In this document: one piece after another, positions 1-9,521 of the stretch
Layout: the number at the start of each line of letters is the position of its first letter
How positions within the stretch are numbered: position 1 is the first letter of the stretch
Source of the DNA: Planctomycetia bacterium
GTDB taxonomy: Bacteria; Planctomycetota; UBA1135; GCA-002686595
Assembly (NCBI GenBank): GCA_005799545.1
Contig: SYGM01000167.1
Location: 18,661-82,660 of the forward strand
Length of the DNA stretch: 64,000 nucleotides
Direction: 5' to 3'
The notes under the pieces: model-generated
Told to the model about the DNA's origin: nothing
Seen by the model: only the letters and a program-made list of their open reading frames with translations
The model's database searches: none
Position numbers and translations under genes: made by a program

Positions 1-1794
1 ATGGATCCCGGCGGCCACGGCATCTTCGATTTCATTCACCGCGATCCGATGACGCGCGATGTCGCACCGTCGGTGACCAAGTCCGAGGTTGCGCGCAACA
101 TCCCCTTCGGCGATTGGCAATTCCCCGTCGGCGGCGACAGCGAGTCGAATCGCACGGGCCGGGCCTTCTGGGAGCTGCTTCAGGAAGCGGGAGTGCCTGC
201 GGACATCTGGCGCATGCCCGCCAACTTCCCGGTGGTGGAGAGCGAAGGCTGGTCCTTCTCGGGAATGATGACGCCGGCCGTGGACTCGGCCTATGGCGAG
301 TACCACCTCTACACGACCAACCCGCCGCCGAGCGCCGTGATCGGCGAAGGGCGCATCGAGGGCGTGCGACGCTACGGCGACCTGATCGAGCTGGTGCTGC
401 GCGGCCCCGTCAATCCGTTCCGCAAGGACATGGCGCGGGCGACGACGCCGCTGCGCGTGCACATCGACCCCGCGGCCGATGCCGCGGTGCTGGAAGTCGG
501 CGGTCAGCCGCTGATCCTCAAGCCCGGTCAGTGGAGCGAGTTTGCCGGCGTCAGCTTCGACCTGCTGCCCGCCGGCGCGATGAAGATCGACGGCACGGTG
601 CGCTTCCTGCTGAAGAGCATCACGCCGGTGTTCGAGTTGTACGCATCCCCGATCAACATCGATCCGGAAAGCCCGATGACGCCTGTTTCGGAGCCGAACT
701 CCGCGAGTGCAGACGTTGCACGCGAGATCGGACGCTTCTACACGCAGGGCATGCCGGAGGATGTCAACGCGCTGAAGGACAAGGCCCTCAGCGATCGGGA
801 ATTCCTGGGCCAGTCCGATCTGGTGCACGATGAAGGCGTGCGCATGATGGATCTGGCACTGCGGCGCTGGCGCGAGAACGAACGCGGGGGCTTCGCCTTC
901 TTCTACTTCTCCGGGGTCGACCTGTGCGGTCACATGCTGTGGCGGCATCACGACGAGGATCACCCGCATCATGACGCCGATTTCGCCGCACGCGATCTCT
1001 CGGACTGGAGCGGGATCCCGGGCGATGTATGGAAGAACATCGTCTTTGATCTGTACCTGCGCATGGATCCCGTGCTGGGCCGGATTCGCGAGGCCATGCC
1101 TCCCGATGCGCTGCTGATCGTGATGAGCGATCACGGATTCGAGTCGTACCGGCGCAAGTTCAACCTCAACACCTGGCTCCTTGAGAACGGCTATCTCGTG
1201 CTCAAGCCGGGTCTCACGAAGGAGCTGCCGCGCGAGGATCCGCAGTACCGGCCGATCACGCTTGTCAACGATGTCGACTGGTCGAAGACCCGCGCGTACG
1301 GAGTGGGCTTCAACGCGCTCTATCTCAATCTCAAAGGCCGCGAGCTGGACAATCCGGCCACGCCCGAAGACGAGAGCGGGATCGTCGATGCGGGTGCGCA
1401 GGCCGATGCCCTGATGGCGGAGATTGCCGCGAAGCTCGTGGCGACCCGCGACGGCGAGCGCCAGCCCGTGCTGCGCGTGGACAGGGCCGTCGACGCATAC
1501 CACGGCCCGCGCGTGCCCGAAGCGCCGGATCTCCTCGTGGGCTACAACGCCGGTTACGGCAACTCGGATCCTTCCACGCTCGGTCGCGTGCCGGGTGTCA
1601 TCGTCGAGGACAATCTCGGTGGCACCTTCAACGGCAACCACCTGATGGCGCCGGAAGTGGTCGAGGGCACCCTGCTGACCAATGGCAAGGTGCTGCCCGG
1701 CACGCACAAGCTGGAGGATCTCACCGTGGAGATCCTGCGGCAGTATGGAATCCAGCCCGGAGCGGACATGCGCGGCCGCCCGGTGCTTGAATGA
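1..1794 (+). CDS. Alkaline phosphatase superfamily protein (type I phosphodiesterase/nucleotide pyrophosphatase-like), probably truncated at 5' by the window edge
   Basis: ORF open from base 1; motifs DPGGHGIFDF, FFYFSGVDLCGHMLW, LLIVMSDHGFESY and GTFNGNHLMAPEV typical of AlkP-superfamily metal-site segments. Confidence 0.85.
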   Translation: MDPGGHGIFDFIHRDPMTRDVAPSVTKSEVARNIPFGDWQFPVGGDSESNRTGRAFWELLQEAGVPADIWRMPANFPVVESEGWSFSGMMTPAVDSAYGEYHLYTTNPPPSAVIGEGRIEGVRRYGDLIELVLRGPVNPFRKDMARATTPLRVHIDPAADAAVLEVGGQPLILKPGQWSEFAGVSFDLLPAGAMKIDGTVRFLLKSITPVFELYASPINIDPESPMTPVSEPNSASADVAREIGRFYTQGMPEDVNALKDKALSDREFLGQSDLVHDEGVRMMDLALRRWRENERGGFAFFYFSGVDLCGHMLWRHHDEDHPHHDADFAARDLSDWSGIPGDVWKNIVFDLYLRMDPVLGRIREAMPPDALLIVMSDHGFESYRRKFNLNTWLLENGYLVLKPGLTKELPREDPQYRPITLVNDVDWSKTRAYGVGFNALYLNLKGRELDNPATPEDESGIVDAGAQADALMAEIAAKLVATRDGERQPVLRVDRAVDAYHGPRVPEAPDLLVGYNAGYGNSDPSTLGRVPGVIVEDNLGGTFNGNHLMAPEVVEGTLLTNGKVLPGTHKLEDLTVEILRQYGIQPGADMRGRPVLE

Positions 1795-1811
1795 CGCGCG
1801 GAGGCACAGAC

Positions 1812-2009
1812 ATGTTCGGCAGCGGCAACAAGGTCAAGATCGACAAGAACCTTCTGGAGCGCATCAAGGTGATCTCCAAGGCGGCGGGCTACGCCTCTCA
1901 CGAGGAGTTCATCCAGCACGTGCTCGAGAAGGAAATCGCCAAGTTCGATGACGCGAAGAACGATGCGGACATCACCGAGAAGCTGAAGGGCCTGGGATAC
2001 ATCAGCTAG
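1812..2009 (+). CDS. Small ribbon-helix-helix-like protein (65 aa)
   Basis: MFGSGNKVKIDKNLLERIKVISKAAGYASHEEFIQHVLEKEIAKFDD..KLKGLGYIS; RHH-like helix pattern; directly between the AlkP gene and a membrane protein gene. Confidence 0.7.
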   Translation: MFGSGNKVKIDKNLLERIKVISKAAGYASHEEFIQHVLEKEIAKFDDAKNDADITEKLKGLGYIS

Positions 2010-2013
2010 CTCC

Positions 2014-2889
2014 ATGGACGCCCTCAACGGCCTCTTCACGGCGATCTTCGACCTCCTGTGCGCCCCGCGCGCATGGGTTGGCGATGTCGCCGTGCTGGTG
2101 CTGATCTCGGGCGTCTTCGGCGTTCTGGCGCTGCTGGCCTTCAAGTACATCAGCTTTCAGAAGCGCATCGCGCGCGCCAAGAACCTCATCAAGGCGCACC
2201 TGATCGAGATCCGCATCTATCAGGACAACCTGCGCATCGTCTCGCTGGCGATCGTCAAGGTGCTGGGTCGCAATCTGCAGTATCTGCTGCTGAACTTCCT
2301 GCCCTTCGTCCCGCTCTCGATCCCGTTCGCCTTCGTGCTGGCCCAGCTGGTGACCCGCTTCGCGTACGGACCGATCGCCGTCGAGTCGCAGCCGGAACAC
2401 CGTCTCGCGGGCAGCGGTGTCGTGATCGAGGTGCAGCTGGCGGACGAGTCGCGCTATGACGCGGTGCGCGATGTGCGCATCGAATACCCCTCCGGCATCG
2501 AAGCCGTTTCACCGCTCGTGCGCGTGCCCTTCGAGGGACGCGCCTATCAGGAAGTCGCCGTGCGCCAGCCCGGGTTGCATGCGATCACCGTGAGCCTCGG
2601 CGGCGAATCCCAGCTCAAACTGCTTGATGCGGCACCGGGCGCCGGCATGCGTCAAGCCTCGCGCGAGCAGGGCTTCTTCCACGCGCTGCTGTGGCCTGCG
2701 GAGGCCTCCCTGCCGTCCGACTCGGTCTTTGAGCGCATCGCGCTGCGTTCGCTGCGCCACGCCGAGACCTACCCGCCCTCCGATCTGGGCTGGCTGCCTT
2801 CGGGAGCCGGCGGCATCGTGCTGGTCTTCCTGGTGGCTTCAATGCTGTTCGGCGCGCTCGCGATCAAGCCGCTCAAGGTCCAGATCTGA
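2014..2889 (+). CDS. Membrane protein with basic/coiled segment after TM1, possible Oxa1/EMC3-like (DUF106-type) fold
   Basis: ORF with TM1, then FQKRIARAKNLIKAHLIEIRIYQDNLRIV, then hydrophobic helices and a C-terminal TM; family call is inference. Confidence 0.65.
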   Translation: MDALNGLFTAIFDLLCAPRAWVGDVAVLVLISGVFGVLALLAFKYISFQKRIARAKNLIKAHLIEIRIYQDNLRIVSLAIVKVLGRNLQYLLLNFLPFVPLSIPFAFVLAQLVTRFAYGPIAVESQPEHRLAGSGVVIEVQLADESRYDAVRDVRIEYPSGIEAVSPLVRVPFEGRAYQEVAVRQPGLHAITVSLGGESQLKLLDAAPGAGMRQASREQGFFHALLWPAEASLPSDSVFERIALRSLRHAETYPPSDLGWLPSGAGGIVLVFLVASMLFGALAIKPLKVQI

Positions 2890-3449
2890 TGTTCTCGCCC
2901 CGGGTGGAGCTTGGCTTGCGCTGCTGCGCGGAGGCACACGCCGGTCAAGTTCGCAAGGGTCCCTCCGGCGGGCCATATGCGCTGCACCCCATCCACATGG
3001 CGCTGATGCTGGCCCGGCTCGGCGAGAGCGAAACGGTGCTGATCGCTGCGCTGCTGCACGATGTCGTGGAGGACTGTCCTGGGTGGGATCTTGCCCGCGT
3101 GGAACAGCTCTTCGATGCGGAGATTGCCGCGGTCGTGGGGGAGTTGACCGAAGAAAAGGGTCGCAGCTGGCAGGAACGCAAGGCCCGGCAGGTGGAGCAG
3201 ATTCCCGCGCTCTCGGAAACGGCATTGCGCGTGAAGGCGGCGGACAAGCTGCACAATCTGTGCTCGCTGGCCGCCGATCTCGAGAGCCATTCGCCTGAGT
3301 CCGTCTGGACGCGCTTCAACGGCGGACGCGATCGCACCCTGGAGATGTCGCGCCGGCTCGTGGATGCGATCTGCGCGCGTCTCGAAGGTCCGCTCGCGAC
3401 CGCTCTGCAGGAAAGCATGGACCGCCTCGAACGGCTGGAGTCGCGCTGA
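2889..3449 (+). CDS. HD-domain phosphohydrolase (MESH1/RelA-SpoT hydrolase-like)
   Basis: AEAHAGQVRKGPSGGPYALHPIHMAL...LIAALLHDVVEDCP...KAADKLHNLCSL: HD-domain motifs of small (p)ppGpp-hydrolase-like proteins. Confidence 0.85.
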   Translation: MFSPRVELGLRCCAEAHAGQVRKGPSGGPYALHPIHMALMLARLGESETVLIAALLHDVVEDCPGWDLARVEQLFDAEIAAVVGELTEEKGRSWQERKARQVEQIPALSETALRVKAADKLHNLCSLAADLESHSPESVWTRFNGGRDRTLEMSRRLVDAICARLEGPLATALQESMDRLERLESR

Positions 3450-3455
3450 AAAGCA

Positions 3456-3485
3456 GCGAGCCCCGCGCATGGGCGCAGGGCTCGC
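3456..3485. terminator. Bidirectional stem-loop between convergent genes
   Basis: GCGAGCCC (3456-3463) pairs perfectly with GGGCTCGC (3478-3485), located between the HD gene stop and the stop of a minus-strand small ORF. Confidence 0.6.
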
Positions 3486-3506
3486 CGTTGTCCGATGGGA
3501 CTCGCG

Positions 3507-3629
3507 TCACTTCTTGGCGGTCTTGGTCTTGGCGCCCGCCGCGCGACGGCGCTTGGCGGCTTCCTTCTTCTTCTTCTGACCGGTGCGACGGCGCATCTTC
3601 TTGGACTTGCGATTGTCACCGCGTGCCAT
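3507..3629 (-). CDS. Small highly basic protein, 40 aa (MARGDNRKSKKMRRRTGQKKKKEAAKRRRAAGAKTKTAKK)
   Basis: Complete ATG..TGA ORF on minus strand below the track's size cut-off; AAAGGAA Shine-Dalgarno-like sequence 7 nt before the ATG; followed by a stem-loop. Confidence 0.75.
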   Translation of the reverse strand: MARGDNRKSKKMRRRTGQKKKKEAAKRRRAAGAKTKTAKK

Positions 3630-3719
3630 GTGAGTTCCTTTGCGTGTGTTCGTTGAGGGGCGTGATCGATCCGAAGGCGGATCCGACCCGCATGGTGTAA
3701 CCCGCCGCGCGGCTGCGCG

Positions 3720-4517
3720 TCAACGCTGCGCTCGGGCTCCCGAGTCGAGCAGGGCCTGCATCAGCGCGGCCTGATTGCCCGGACGGACGACGATGAACTC
3801 GTCGTTGCGCGGATCCTGCCGGTTGTAGCGCTGCTCGCTGCCATCAAAGCGCGTCACCCGCCAGCCCAGCGCCCGCGCCACCACCTCGGGTGCGGCCGTA
3901 TCCCATTCCTTGAGGCCTTTGCGATGCGCGTAGAGATCGGCCTCGCCCAACAGGAGCAGCGCAACCTTGTTGCCCACCGATCCGGACGGCACGAGTTCGG
4001 CGTCGAGCAGCTGGGCCGTTGCCGGCATCCACGAAGGGGTGTGCGAGCGGCTGACGGCGATGCGCAGGCGCCCGTTGCGGGGCGCATCGCCGCGCGTCAG
4101 CGCCCCGGATCCGATCAGCCCCGCTTCCGGCTGAGGTCCGAGCCGGCCCCACAGCACGCGCTGCTGCGCCGGCAGTGCCACCACGCCGAGAGCCAGCTCC
4201 CCGTCGACACACAGCGCGATATGGACGGCCCAGTCATCGCGCTGTTGGCTGTACTCGCGCGTGCCGTCGAGAGGATCGACGATCCAGACGCGGCGGCTTG
4301 CGAGGCGCCGAGGAGTGTCCGCGGTCTCCTCGGAGAGAATGGCATCGCCCGGAAAACGACCCTGCAGCATGCCCTGCAGATAACCGTCGGCTGCCTGGTC
4401 GGCGACATCGGCCAGCATGGCCTCTTCCTTCCAGCGATCCGCGGCGCGCAGACCCAGCACGCGTTCTCCCGCGCGCTGCGCGGCCTCGATGGCGAAGGCA
4501 AGTTCGGCTTCCAGCAT
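3720..4517 (-). CDS. Inositol monophosphatase family protein, CysQ-like 3'(2'),5'-bisphosphate nucleotidase
   Basis: ILSEETAD, WIVDPLDGTREY and LKEWDTAAPEVVARALGWRVT are IMPase/CysQ motifs; ORF can extend to 4553. Confidence 0.85.
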   Translation of the reverse strand: MLEAELAFAIEAAQRAGERVLGLRAADRWKEEAMLADVADQAADGYLQGMLQGRFPGDAILSEETADTPRRLASRRVWIVDPLDGTREYSQQRDDWAVHIALCVDGELALGVVALPAQQRVLWGRLGPQPEAGLIGSGALTRGDAPRNGRLRIAVSRSHTPSWMPATAQLLDAELVPSGSVGNKVALLLLGEADLYAHRKGLKEWDTAAPEVVARALGWRVTRFDGSEQRYNRQDPRNDEFIVVRPGNQAALMQALLDSGARAQR

Positions 4518-4602
4518 GGGGGGAGAGTCTAGGGTCTGCGCATCTGGATCCAATGGTGGACGAAGCTAGACTGTTCGCCCAACCCAAGCAAAGGAGACCC
4601 CC

Positions 4603-5055
4603 ATGGCCATCAAGGTGGGAGCCAACGCTCCCGATTTCACGCTCAAGACCCAAGACGAGAAGGACTGGAAGCTCTCGGATCACAAGGGCAAGAACATTGT
4701 CCTGCTGTGGTATCCGCTGGACTGGTCGCCGACCTGCGAGAAGGAGAACTGCAAGATCTCCAACGAGCCCGTCCTCGCCGGCGCCGACACCGTGGTCGTC
4801 GGGATCAGCCGCGACTCGACCTGGTCGCACAAGGCGTGGAAGAACCACTACAAGATCAAGCATGACCTCCTCGCGGATGTGATGCTCGATGTCACCAGGC
4901 AGTATGACCTGCAGCATCCCAAGGCCCCGTTCATCAGCCATCGCGCCACGGTGATCGTGGACAAGAGCGGCAAAGTGGCCTTCGTGGAAGTTCAGGAGAA
5001 CACCGGTGCCGAGCGCAACTGGGCTCCGATCCAGGCTGCTCTCAAGGCTCTCTGA
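4603..5055 (+). CDS. Peroxiredoxin (AhpC/TSA family)
   Basis: VGANAPDFTLKTQDEKDWKLSDHKGKNIVLLWYPLDWSPTCEKENC...; upstream AAAGGAG SD. Confidence 0.92.
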   Translation: MAIKVGANAPDFTLKTQDEKDWKLSDHKGKNIVLLWYPLDWSPTCEKENCKISNEPVLAGADTVVVGISRDSTWSHKAWKNHYKIKHDLLADVMLDVTRQYDLQHPKAPFISHRATVIVDKSGKVAFVEVQENTGAERNWAPIQAALKAL

Positions 5056-5079
5056 CAGGCGCCACCGTCCGATTTTCAA

Positions 5080-5110
5080 CCGAAGCCTGCCCTCCATGGG
5101 CAGGCTTCGG
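5080..5110 (+). terminator. Intrinsic terminator downstream of the peroxiredoxin gene
   Basis: CCGAAGCCTGCCC-tccat-GGGCAGGCTTCGG perfect 13-bp stem followed by CCGTTTT. Confidence 0.9.
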
Positions 5111-5149
5111 CCGTTTTCGGCCCGTGCAGGTACACTCGATGATCTCCCC

Positions 5150-8100
5150 ATGAAGCTCTCTCTCCTTGCCCTGGCGTTGCTGACCCCGCTGGCTGCTTCC
5201 CAGTCGACTTTCGTCAACTTCGAGAGCCCGCATGTGCACCCGCTGGAGCTGACCCCGGACAACCAGCGTCTGCTCGCGGTGAACACCCCCGACAATCGCC
5301 TGGAGGTATTCGATGTCACCGCCGCGCTGCCGCAGCTGGTGCTGGAGATCCCGGTCGGTCTTGATCCCGTCAGCGTTCGTGCGCGCTCTTCTTCCGAAGC
5401 GTGGGTCGTGAACGTGATCTCCGACTCGATCAGCATCATCGATCTCGCGACCGGTCATGTGAAGGCGACGCTGAAGACGCTCGATGAGCCAGCGGATGTG
5501 ATCTTCGCCGGAACGCCGGAGCGCGCCTATGTGTCGTGTGCAGGAGCGGGGAAGCTGCAGGTCTTCGATCCCGCCAACCTCGCGGCCGCCCCGGCGGAAA
5601 TCGCCATTGCCGGCGAGCAGCCGCGCGCGCTTGCGCGCAGCGCCGATGGCTCGCGCGTCTACGTGGCGATCTTCGAGTCGGGCAACGGCACCACGGTGCT
5701 CGGCGGCGGGTCCACCACCAACAACGCGACGCCTCCGAACGTCGTCAGCAATCCGGCCGGCCCCTACGGCGGCCAGAATCCTCCTCCGAACAGCGGCAAC
5801 AGCTTCAACCCGCCGATCGCCGCAGGACTGCCCACGCCGCCCCGCGTCAGCCTGATCGTCCGCAGAAACTCCGCCAACCAGTGGAAGGATGACAACAACC
5901 GCGACTGGACGAGCTTTGTCAGCGGCGCCAACGCCAGCGCCTCGGGGCGACCCGCGGGTTGGACGATGACCGACAATGACATCGGAGTGATCCAGACCGC
6001 CACGAACGCGGTGAGCTACTCGCGCAGACTGATGAACATCTGCATGGGACTCGCCGTGAATCCTGCCAACGGACAAGTGACCTTGGTGGGAACCGAAGCG
6101 GCCAACGAAATCCGCTTCGAACCCAATCTCAAGGGCAAGTTCGTGCGGGTGAATCTGGCGCGCGTGGATGCCACGGGCGCGACCACTCAGGGCATCAGCG
6201 ATCTCAATCCGCACCTGACCTACGCCGCTGCCACCGTTCCGCAGGCCGATCGCACCAAGTCGATCGGCGATCCCCGCGGCATCGTCTGGAACAGCAGCGG
6301 CACGCGCGCCTACGTCAGCGGCATGGGCTCGAACAACGTGATCGTGATCGATGCGCTGGGTGCACGCGCCGGCCTCGCGCAGACCATCGAAGTGGGCGAG
6401 GGGCCCACGGGCGTCGCGCTGCATGAGTCCGCGAGCCGGCTCTATGCGCTCAACAAGTTCGAAGGTTCCATTTCGGTCATCAGCACCGGCACGGAGCTGG
6501 AGATCGCGCGCGTTCCGTTCTTTGATCCGTCGCCTGCCGCGATCAAGCTGGGCCGCCGCCATCTCTACGGCACGCACGAGACGAGCGGTCTCGGACAGGC
6601 TTCCTGCGCCGCCTGCCACATCGATTCGCGCATGGATCGCCTGGCATGGGACCTCGGCGATCCTCAAGGAGCGATGAAAGCCACGACGGGCCAGAATGTT
6701 CAAGGCGGTGCCGGGCAGCCTTGGCACCCGATGAAGGGGCCGATGACGACGCAGACGCTGCAGGACATCGTCGGCAAGGAGCCGCTGCACTGGCGCGGAG
6801 ATCGCGCCGGGCTGGAGGAGTTCAACCCTGCGTTCGTGGCGCTCAACGGCGATGACGTCCAGTTGACGGCCGCGCAGATGCAGGAGTTCGAGAACTTTCT
6901 GGCGACGATTCACTATCCGCCGAACCCTTTCCGCAACCTCGACAACACGCTGCCGACCAATCTGGCGCTGCCGGGCCATTTCACGACGGGACGCTTTGGG
7001 CCGGCCGGCCAGCCGCTGCCCAACGGCAACGCGGTCGCGGGTCTCAATGCGTACCGCACGGCAGGGCTGGACGGCGGCATCAATTGCGTCACCTGTCATA
7101 CCCTGCCGACCGGCGTGGGCACGGACTATCGACTCGTGGGAGCGCAGTTGCAGCCTTTCCCGATCGGTCCGAACGGCGAGAATCACACCGCACTGGTCAC
7201 GGTCGACGGCTTCACGAACGTGACGATGAAGATTTCCCAGCTGCGGAACATGCACAAGAAGGGCGGCTTCAACTTCACGCAGACCTCGAACACGCAGGGG
7301 TTCGGCTTTGCCCATGACGGCAGCGTGGACTCCCTCGAGCGTTTCGTGAACGAGCCTGTCTTCAACCTGACCGGTGATCAGATGACCGCGGACATGGTGG
7401 CTTTCATGAAGGCCTTCAGCGGATCCGAACTGCCGGTGGGATCCCCGACGAACATCACGGAACCGCCCGGACCTCCCAGCAAGGATTCCCATGCCGCAGT
7501 CGGCGCCCAAATAACGATCAACGCACCCGCGCCGACGCCGGCGCTGCTGACGACGATGCTCTCGCTCGCGTCCGCCAACAAGGTCGGACTGGTGGCGAAG
7601 AGCCGCCAGGGCGGGATCGCGCGCGGTTACACGTTCATCGGAGGGAACAACTTCCAGTCCGACCGGGTTTCGCAGGTGCTGAGCGCCAGCGCGCTGCAGG
7701 CGCTGGCGACCGTCGGCAGCGAGATCACCTACACGATCGTCCCCAAGGGCAGTGAAACGCGCATCGGCATCGATCGCGATCTGGATGGGTGCTTCGATCG
7801 GGACGAGCTGGATTTGCTGTCCAATCCAGCCGACCCGGCCAGCAACTCCTGCGGCATGCTGATCGCCTACTGCTTCGGCGACGGATCCACGGCCGCGGCC
7901 TGCCCGTGTGCCAACAATGGCTCAGCGGGTCGCGGCTGTGCCAACTCGCAGCCCGGATCCACCGGAGCTCAGCTGACTTCCAGCGGCGCACCGACGCCGA
8001 ACGACACGCTGGTTCTGCAGTCCGCGGGCATGCTGCCCACGGCGACGGCCGTCTTCCTGCAAGGCAACTCCAACGTCAGCGCGGGCGTGGTCTTCGGTGA

Positions 8101-8353
8101 CGGCGTGCGCTGCGTCGGCGGCAGCCTCAAGCGTCTCGCGGTGAAGAGCAGCGTCGGAGGTGCCGCCATCTATCCCGATGCCGCCCTGAGCGAGCTTTCC
8201 ATCCGCAACCGCTCCGCAGCGCTGGGTGATCCGATTCCGGCGGGGGGCGTGCGTTACTACCAGACCTACTACCGCGATCCGAGCGTAACGTTCTGCGCCA
8301 ATCCGCCGGGCAGCACCTACAACATCACCAACGGTCTGATCGTCCAGTGGTGA
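5150..8353 (+). CDS. Secreted YVTN beta-propeller / cytochrome c peroxidase-like protein with C-terminal Planctomycetota-type module
   Basis: Signal peptide at internal ATG 5150; YVTN-like repeats; two CxxCH motifs (CAACHIDSRMDRLAWDLGDP, CVTCHTLPTG); C-terminal FGDGSTAAACPCANNG..YYQTYYRDP..ITNGLIVQW. Confidence 0.85.
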   Translation: MKLSLLALALLTPLAASQSTFVNFESPHVHPLELTPDNQRLLAVNTPDNRLEVFDVTAALPQLVLEIPVGLDPVSVRARSSSEAWVVNVISDSISIIDLATGHVKATLKTLDEPADVIFAGTPERAYVSCAGAGKLQVFDPANLAAAPAEIAIAGEQPRALARSADGSRVYVAIFESGNGTTVLGGGSTTNNATPPNVVSNPAGPYGGQNPPPNSGNSFNPPIAAGLPTPPRVSLIVRRNSANQWKDDNNRDWTSFVSGANASASGRPAGWTMTDNDIGVIQTATNAVSYSRRLMNICMGLAVNPANGQVTLVGTEAANEIRFEPNLKGKFVRVNLARVDATGATTQGISDLNPHLTYAAATVPQADRTKSIGDPRGIVWNSSGTRAYVSGMGSNNVIVIDALGARAGLAQTIEVGEGPTGVALHESASRLYALNKFEGSISVISTGTELEIARVPFFDPSPAAIKLGRRHLYGTHETSGLGQASCAACHIDSRMDRLAWDLGDPQGAMKATTGQNVQGGAGQPWHPMKGPMTTQTLQDIVGKEPLHWRGDRAGLEEFNPAFVALNGDDVQLTAAQMQEFENFLATIHYPPNPFRNLDNTLPTNLALPGHFTTGRFGPAGQPLPNGNAVAGLNAYRTAGLDGGINCVTCHTLPTGVGTDYRLVGAQLQPFPIGPNGENHTALVTVDGFTNVTMKISQLRNMHKKGGFNFTQTSNTQGFGFAHDGSVDSLERFVNEPVFNLTGDQMTADMVAFMKAFSGSELPVGSPTNITEPPGPPSKDSHAAVGAQITINAPAPTPALLTTMLSLASANKVGLVAKSRQGGIARGYTFIGGNNFQSDRVSQVLSASALQALATVGSEITYTIVPKGSETRIGIDRDLDGCFDRDELDLLSNPADPASNSCGMLIAYCFGDGSTAAACPCANNGSAGRGCANSQPGSTGAQLTSSGAPTPNDTLVLQSAGMLPTATAVFLQGNSNVSAGVVFGDGVRCVGGSLKRLAVKSSVGGAAIYPDAALSELSIRNRSAALGDPIPAGGVRYYQTYYRDPSVTFCANPPGSTYNITNGLIVQW

Positions 8354-8380
8354 TCCGGAGTCGTTGAATCGAAGCGAGGC

Positions 8381-8977
8381 TCAGCGGGGCGCCGGCGCGC
8401 TCTGCGGAGCCTTGCTCACCCTGGTGATCACCAGCGACTCTTCGGCCTGCGCGCGCCATGGAGCGTTGTCGGGAGCACGCGAAAGGGCGCTCTCCAGGCA
8501 TGCGCCCGCTTCGTCCATCCGCTGCATGCTCAGCAGCAGCATGCCCCGGTCGAAATCCACTTCGGGTTTGGCGCCGGGCATGGCTGCAGCCTTGGCAAAG
8601 GCCTGCTCGGCACCGACCTTGTCGTTGAGTCCGCGCCACTTCAGCAGTCCCAGATCGTGCCAGATCTCCGCGTGGTTCGGCGCGCCTTCGGCGGCAAGGA
8701 CCAGCTCGCGCGTGGCCCGCTCGACCTGCCCCAGCTGCGTCAGCGCACGAGACAGCGATGCGCGCAGCACCGGGTCGTCTTTCAGAGCCAGCGCGGATTC
8801 GTAGGAGCGCACAGCCTCGCCGAAGCGGCCGTCCCTGTGCAGCCCGACGGCTTCGCGGGCGTGCTTGTCGGGATCCCGACTGTCCGCGGTGAGGCGCAGG
8901 TAGATCGCAGCTCCCATGCCGAGCAGTGCACCCGCATAGATGCCGGCGATGATCCAGTAGCGGCGGCGTGATTTCAT
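8381..8977 (-). CDS. TPR-repeat membrane-anchored protein
   Basis: MKSRRRYWIIAGIYAGALLGMGAAIYL TM anchor then TPR helices (EAVGLHRDGRFGEAVRSYESALALKDDP...); start overlaps the preceding stop (ATGA). Confidence 0.8.
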   Translation of the reverse strand: MKSRRRYWIIAGIYAGALLGMGAAIYLRLTADSRDPDKHAREAVGLHRDGRFGEAVRSYESALALKDDPVLRASLSRALTQLGQVERATRELVLAAEGAPNHAEIWHDLGLLKWRGLNDKVGAEQAFAKAAAMPGAKPEVDFDRGMLLLSMQRMDEAGACLESALSRAPDNAPWRAQAEESLVITRVSKAPQSAPAPR

Positions 8978-9519
8978 GACTGCGCGCGCGGTCCCGTCCA
9001 GGCCGAGAAGCCGCCTTCGAGGTTGTGGAGCTCGTCGAAGCCCTGGCGGGCAAGGAACTCGCAGGCAGCCGCCGAGCGACCGCCGGCGGCGCAGTAAATC
9101 AGCTTGGGGCGCGCGTCCTTGGGGACTTCGCGCAGACGGGACTCGAGTTCGTCGACGGGGATCAGCTTGGCGCCCGGGATGATCCCCAGCCGAGTCTCCT
9201 GCGGCGTGCGCACATCGATGATGTGCACGGAGCCGCGCTCGAGCATGGCGATCGCCGCCGCGGCCGGGATGTCGTGCCACAGTCGGCCCTCCTCGATCAT
9301 CTCCGGCGTCAGCTTCGCACCGCCGGCGAGCTTGGCGATCAGCTTGCGTTGAATTGCCAGTTCCTGCGCAAACTCCTCCTTGGCGTTTTCGATGCGGCGG
9401 CGCTGGTCCGCAATCGAGTCCTCTTGGGAAGGAGCGGTCCGGCTGCGACTGGCGCGCTGCAGCGCGATCAGTGCAACCACAAGGGCGGAAAGTGCCAGTC
9501 CGGAGGATGCGAAATCCAT
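8974..9519 (-). CDS. Rhodanese-like domain protein with N-terminal membrane anchor
   Basis: HIIDVRTPQETRLGIIPGAKLIPVDELESR..PKLIYCAAGGRSAAACEFLARQGFDELHNLEGGFSAW with active-site Cys loop. Confidence 0.9.
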   Translation of the reverse strand: MDFASSGLALSALVVALIALQRASRSRTAPSQEDSIADQRRRIENAKEEFAQELAIQRKLIAKLAGGAKLTPEMIEEGRLWHDIPAAAAIAMLERGSVHIIDVRTPQETRLGIIPGAKLIPVDELESRLREVPKDARPKLIYCAAGGRSAAACEFLARQGFDELHNLEGGFSAWTGPRAQS

Positions 9520-9521
9520 GT

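Noticed and set aside
5042-7510. 822-aa minus-strand ORF
   Set aside because: Shadow of the YVTN-cytochrome gene; no recognisable motifs.
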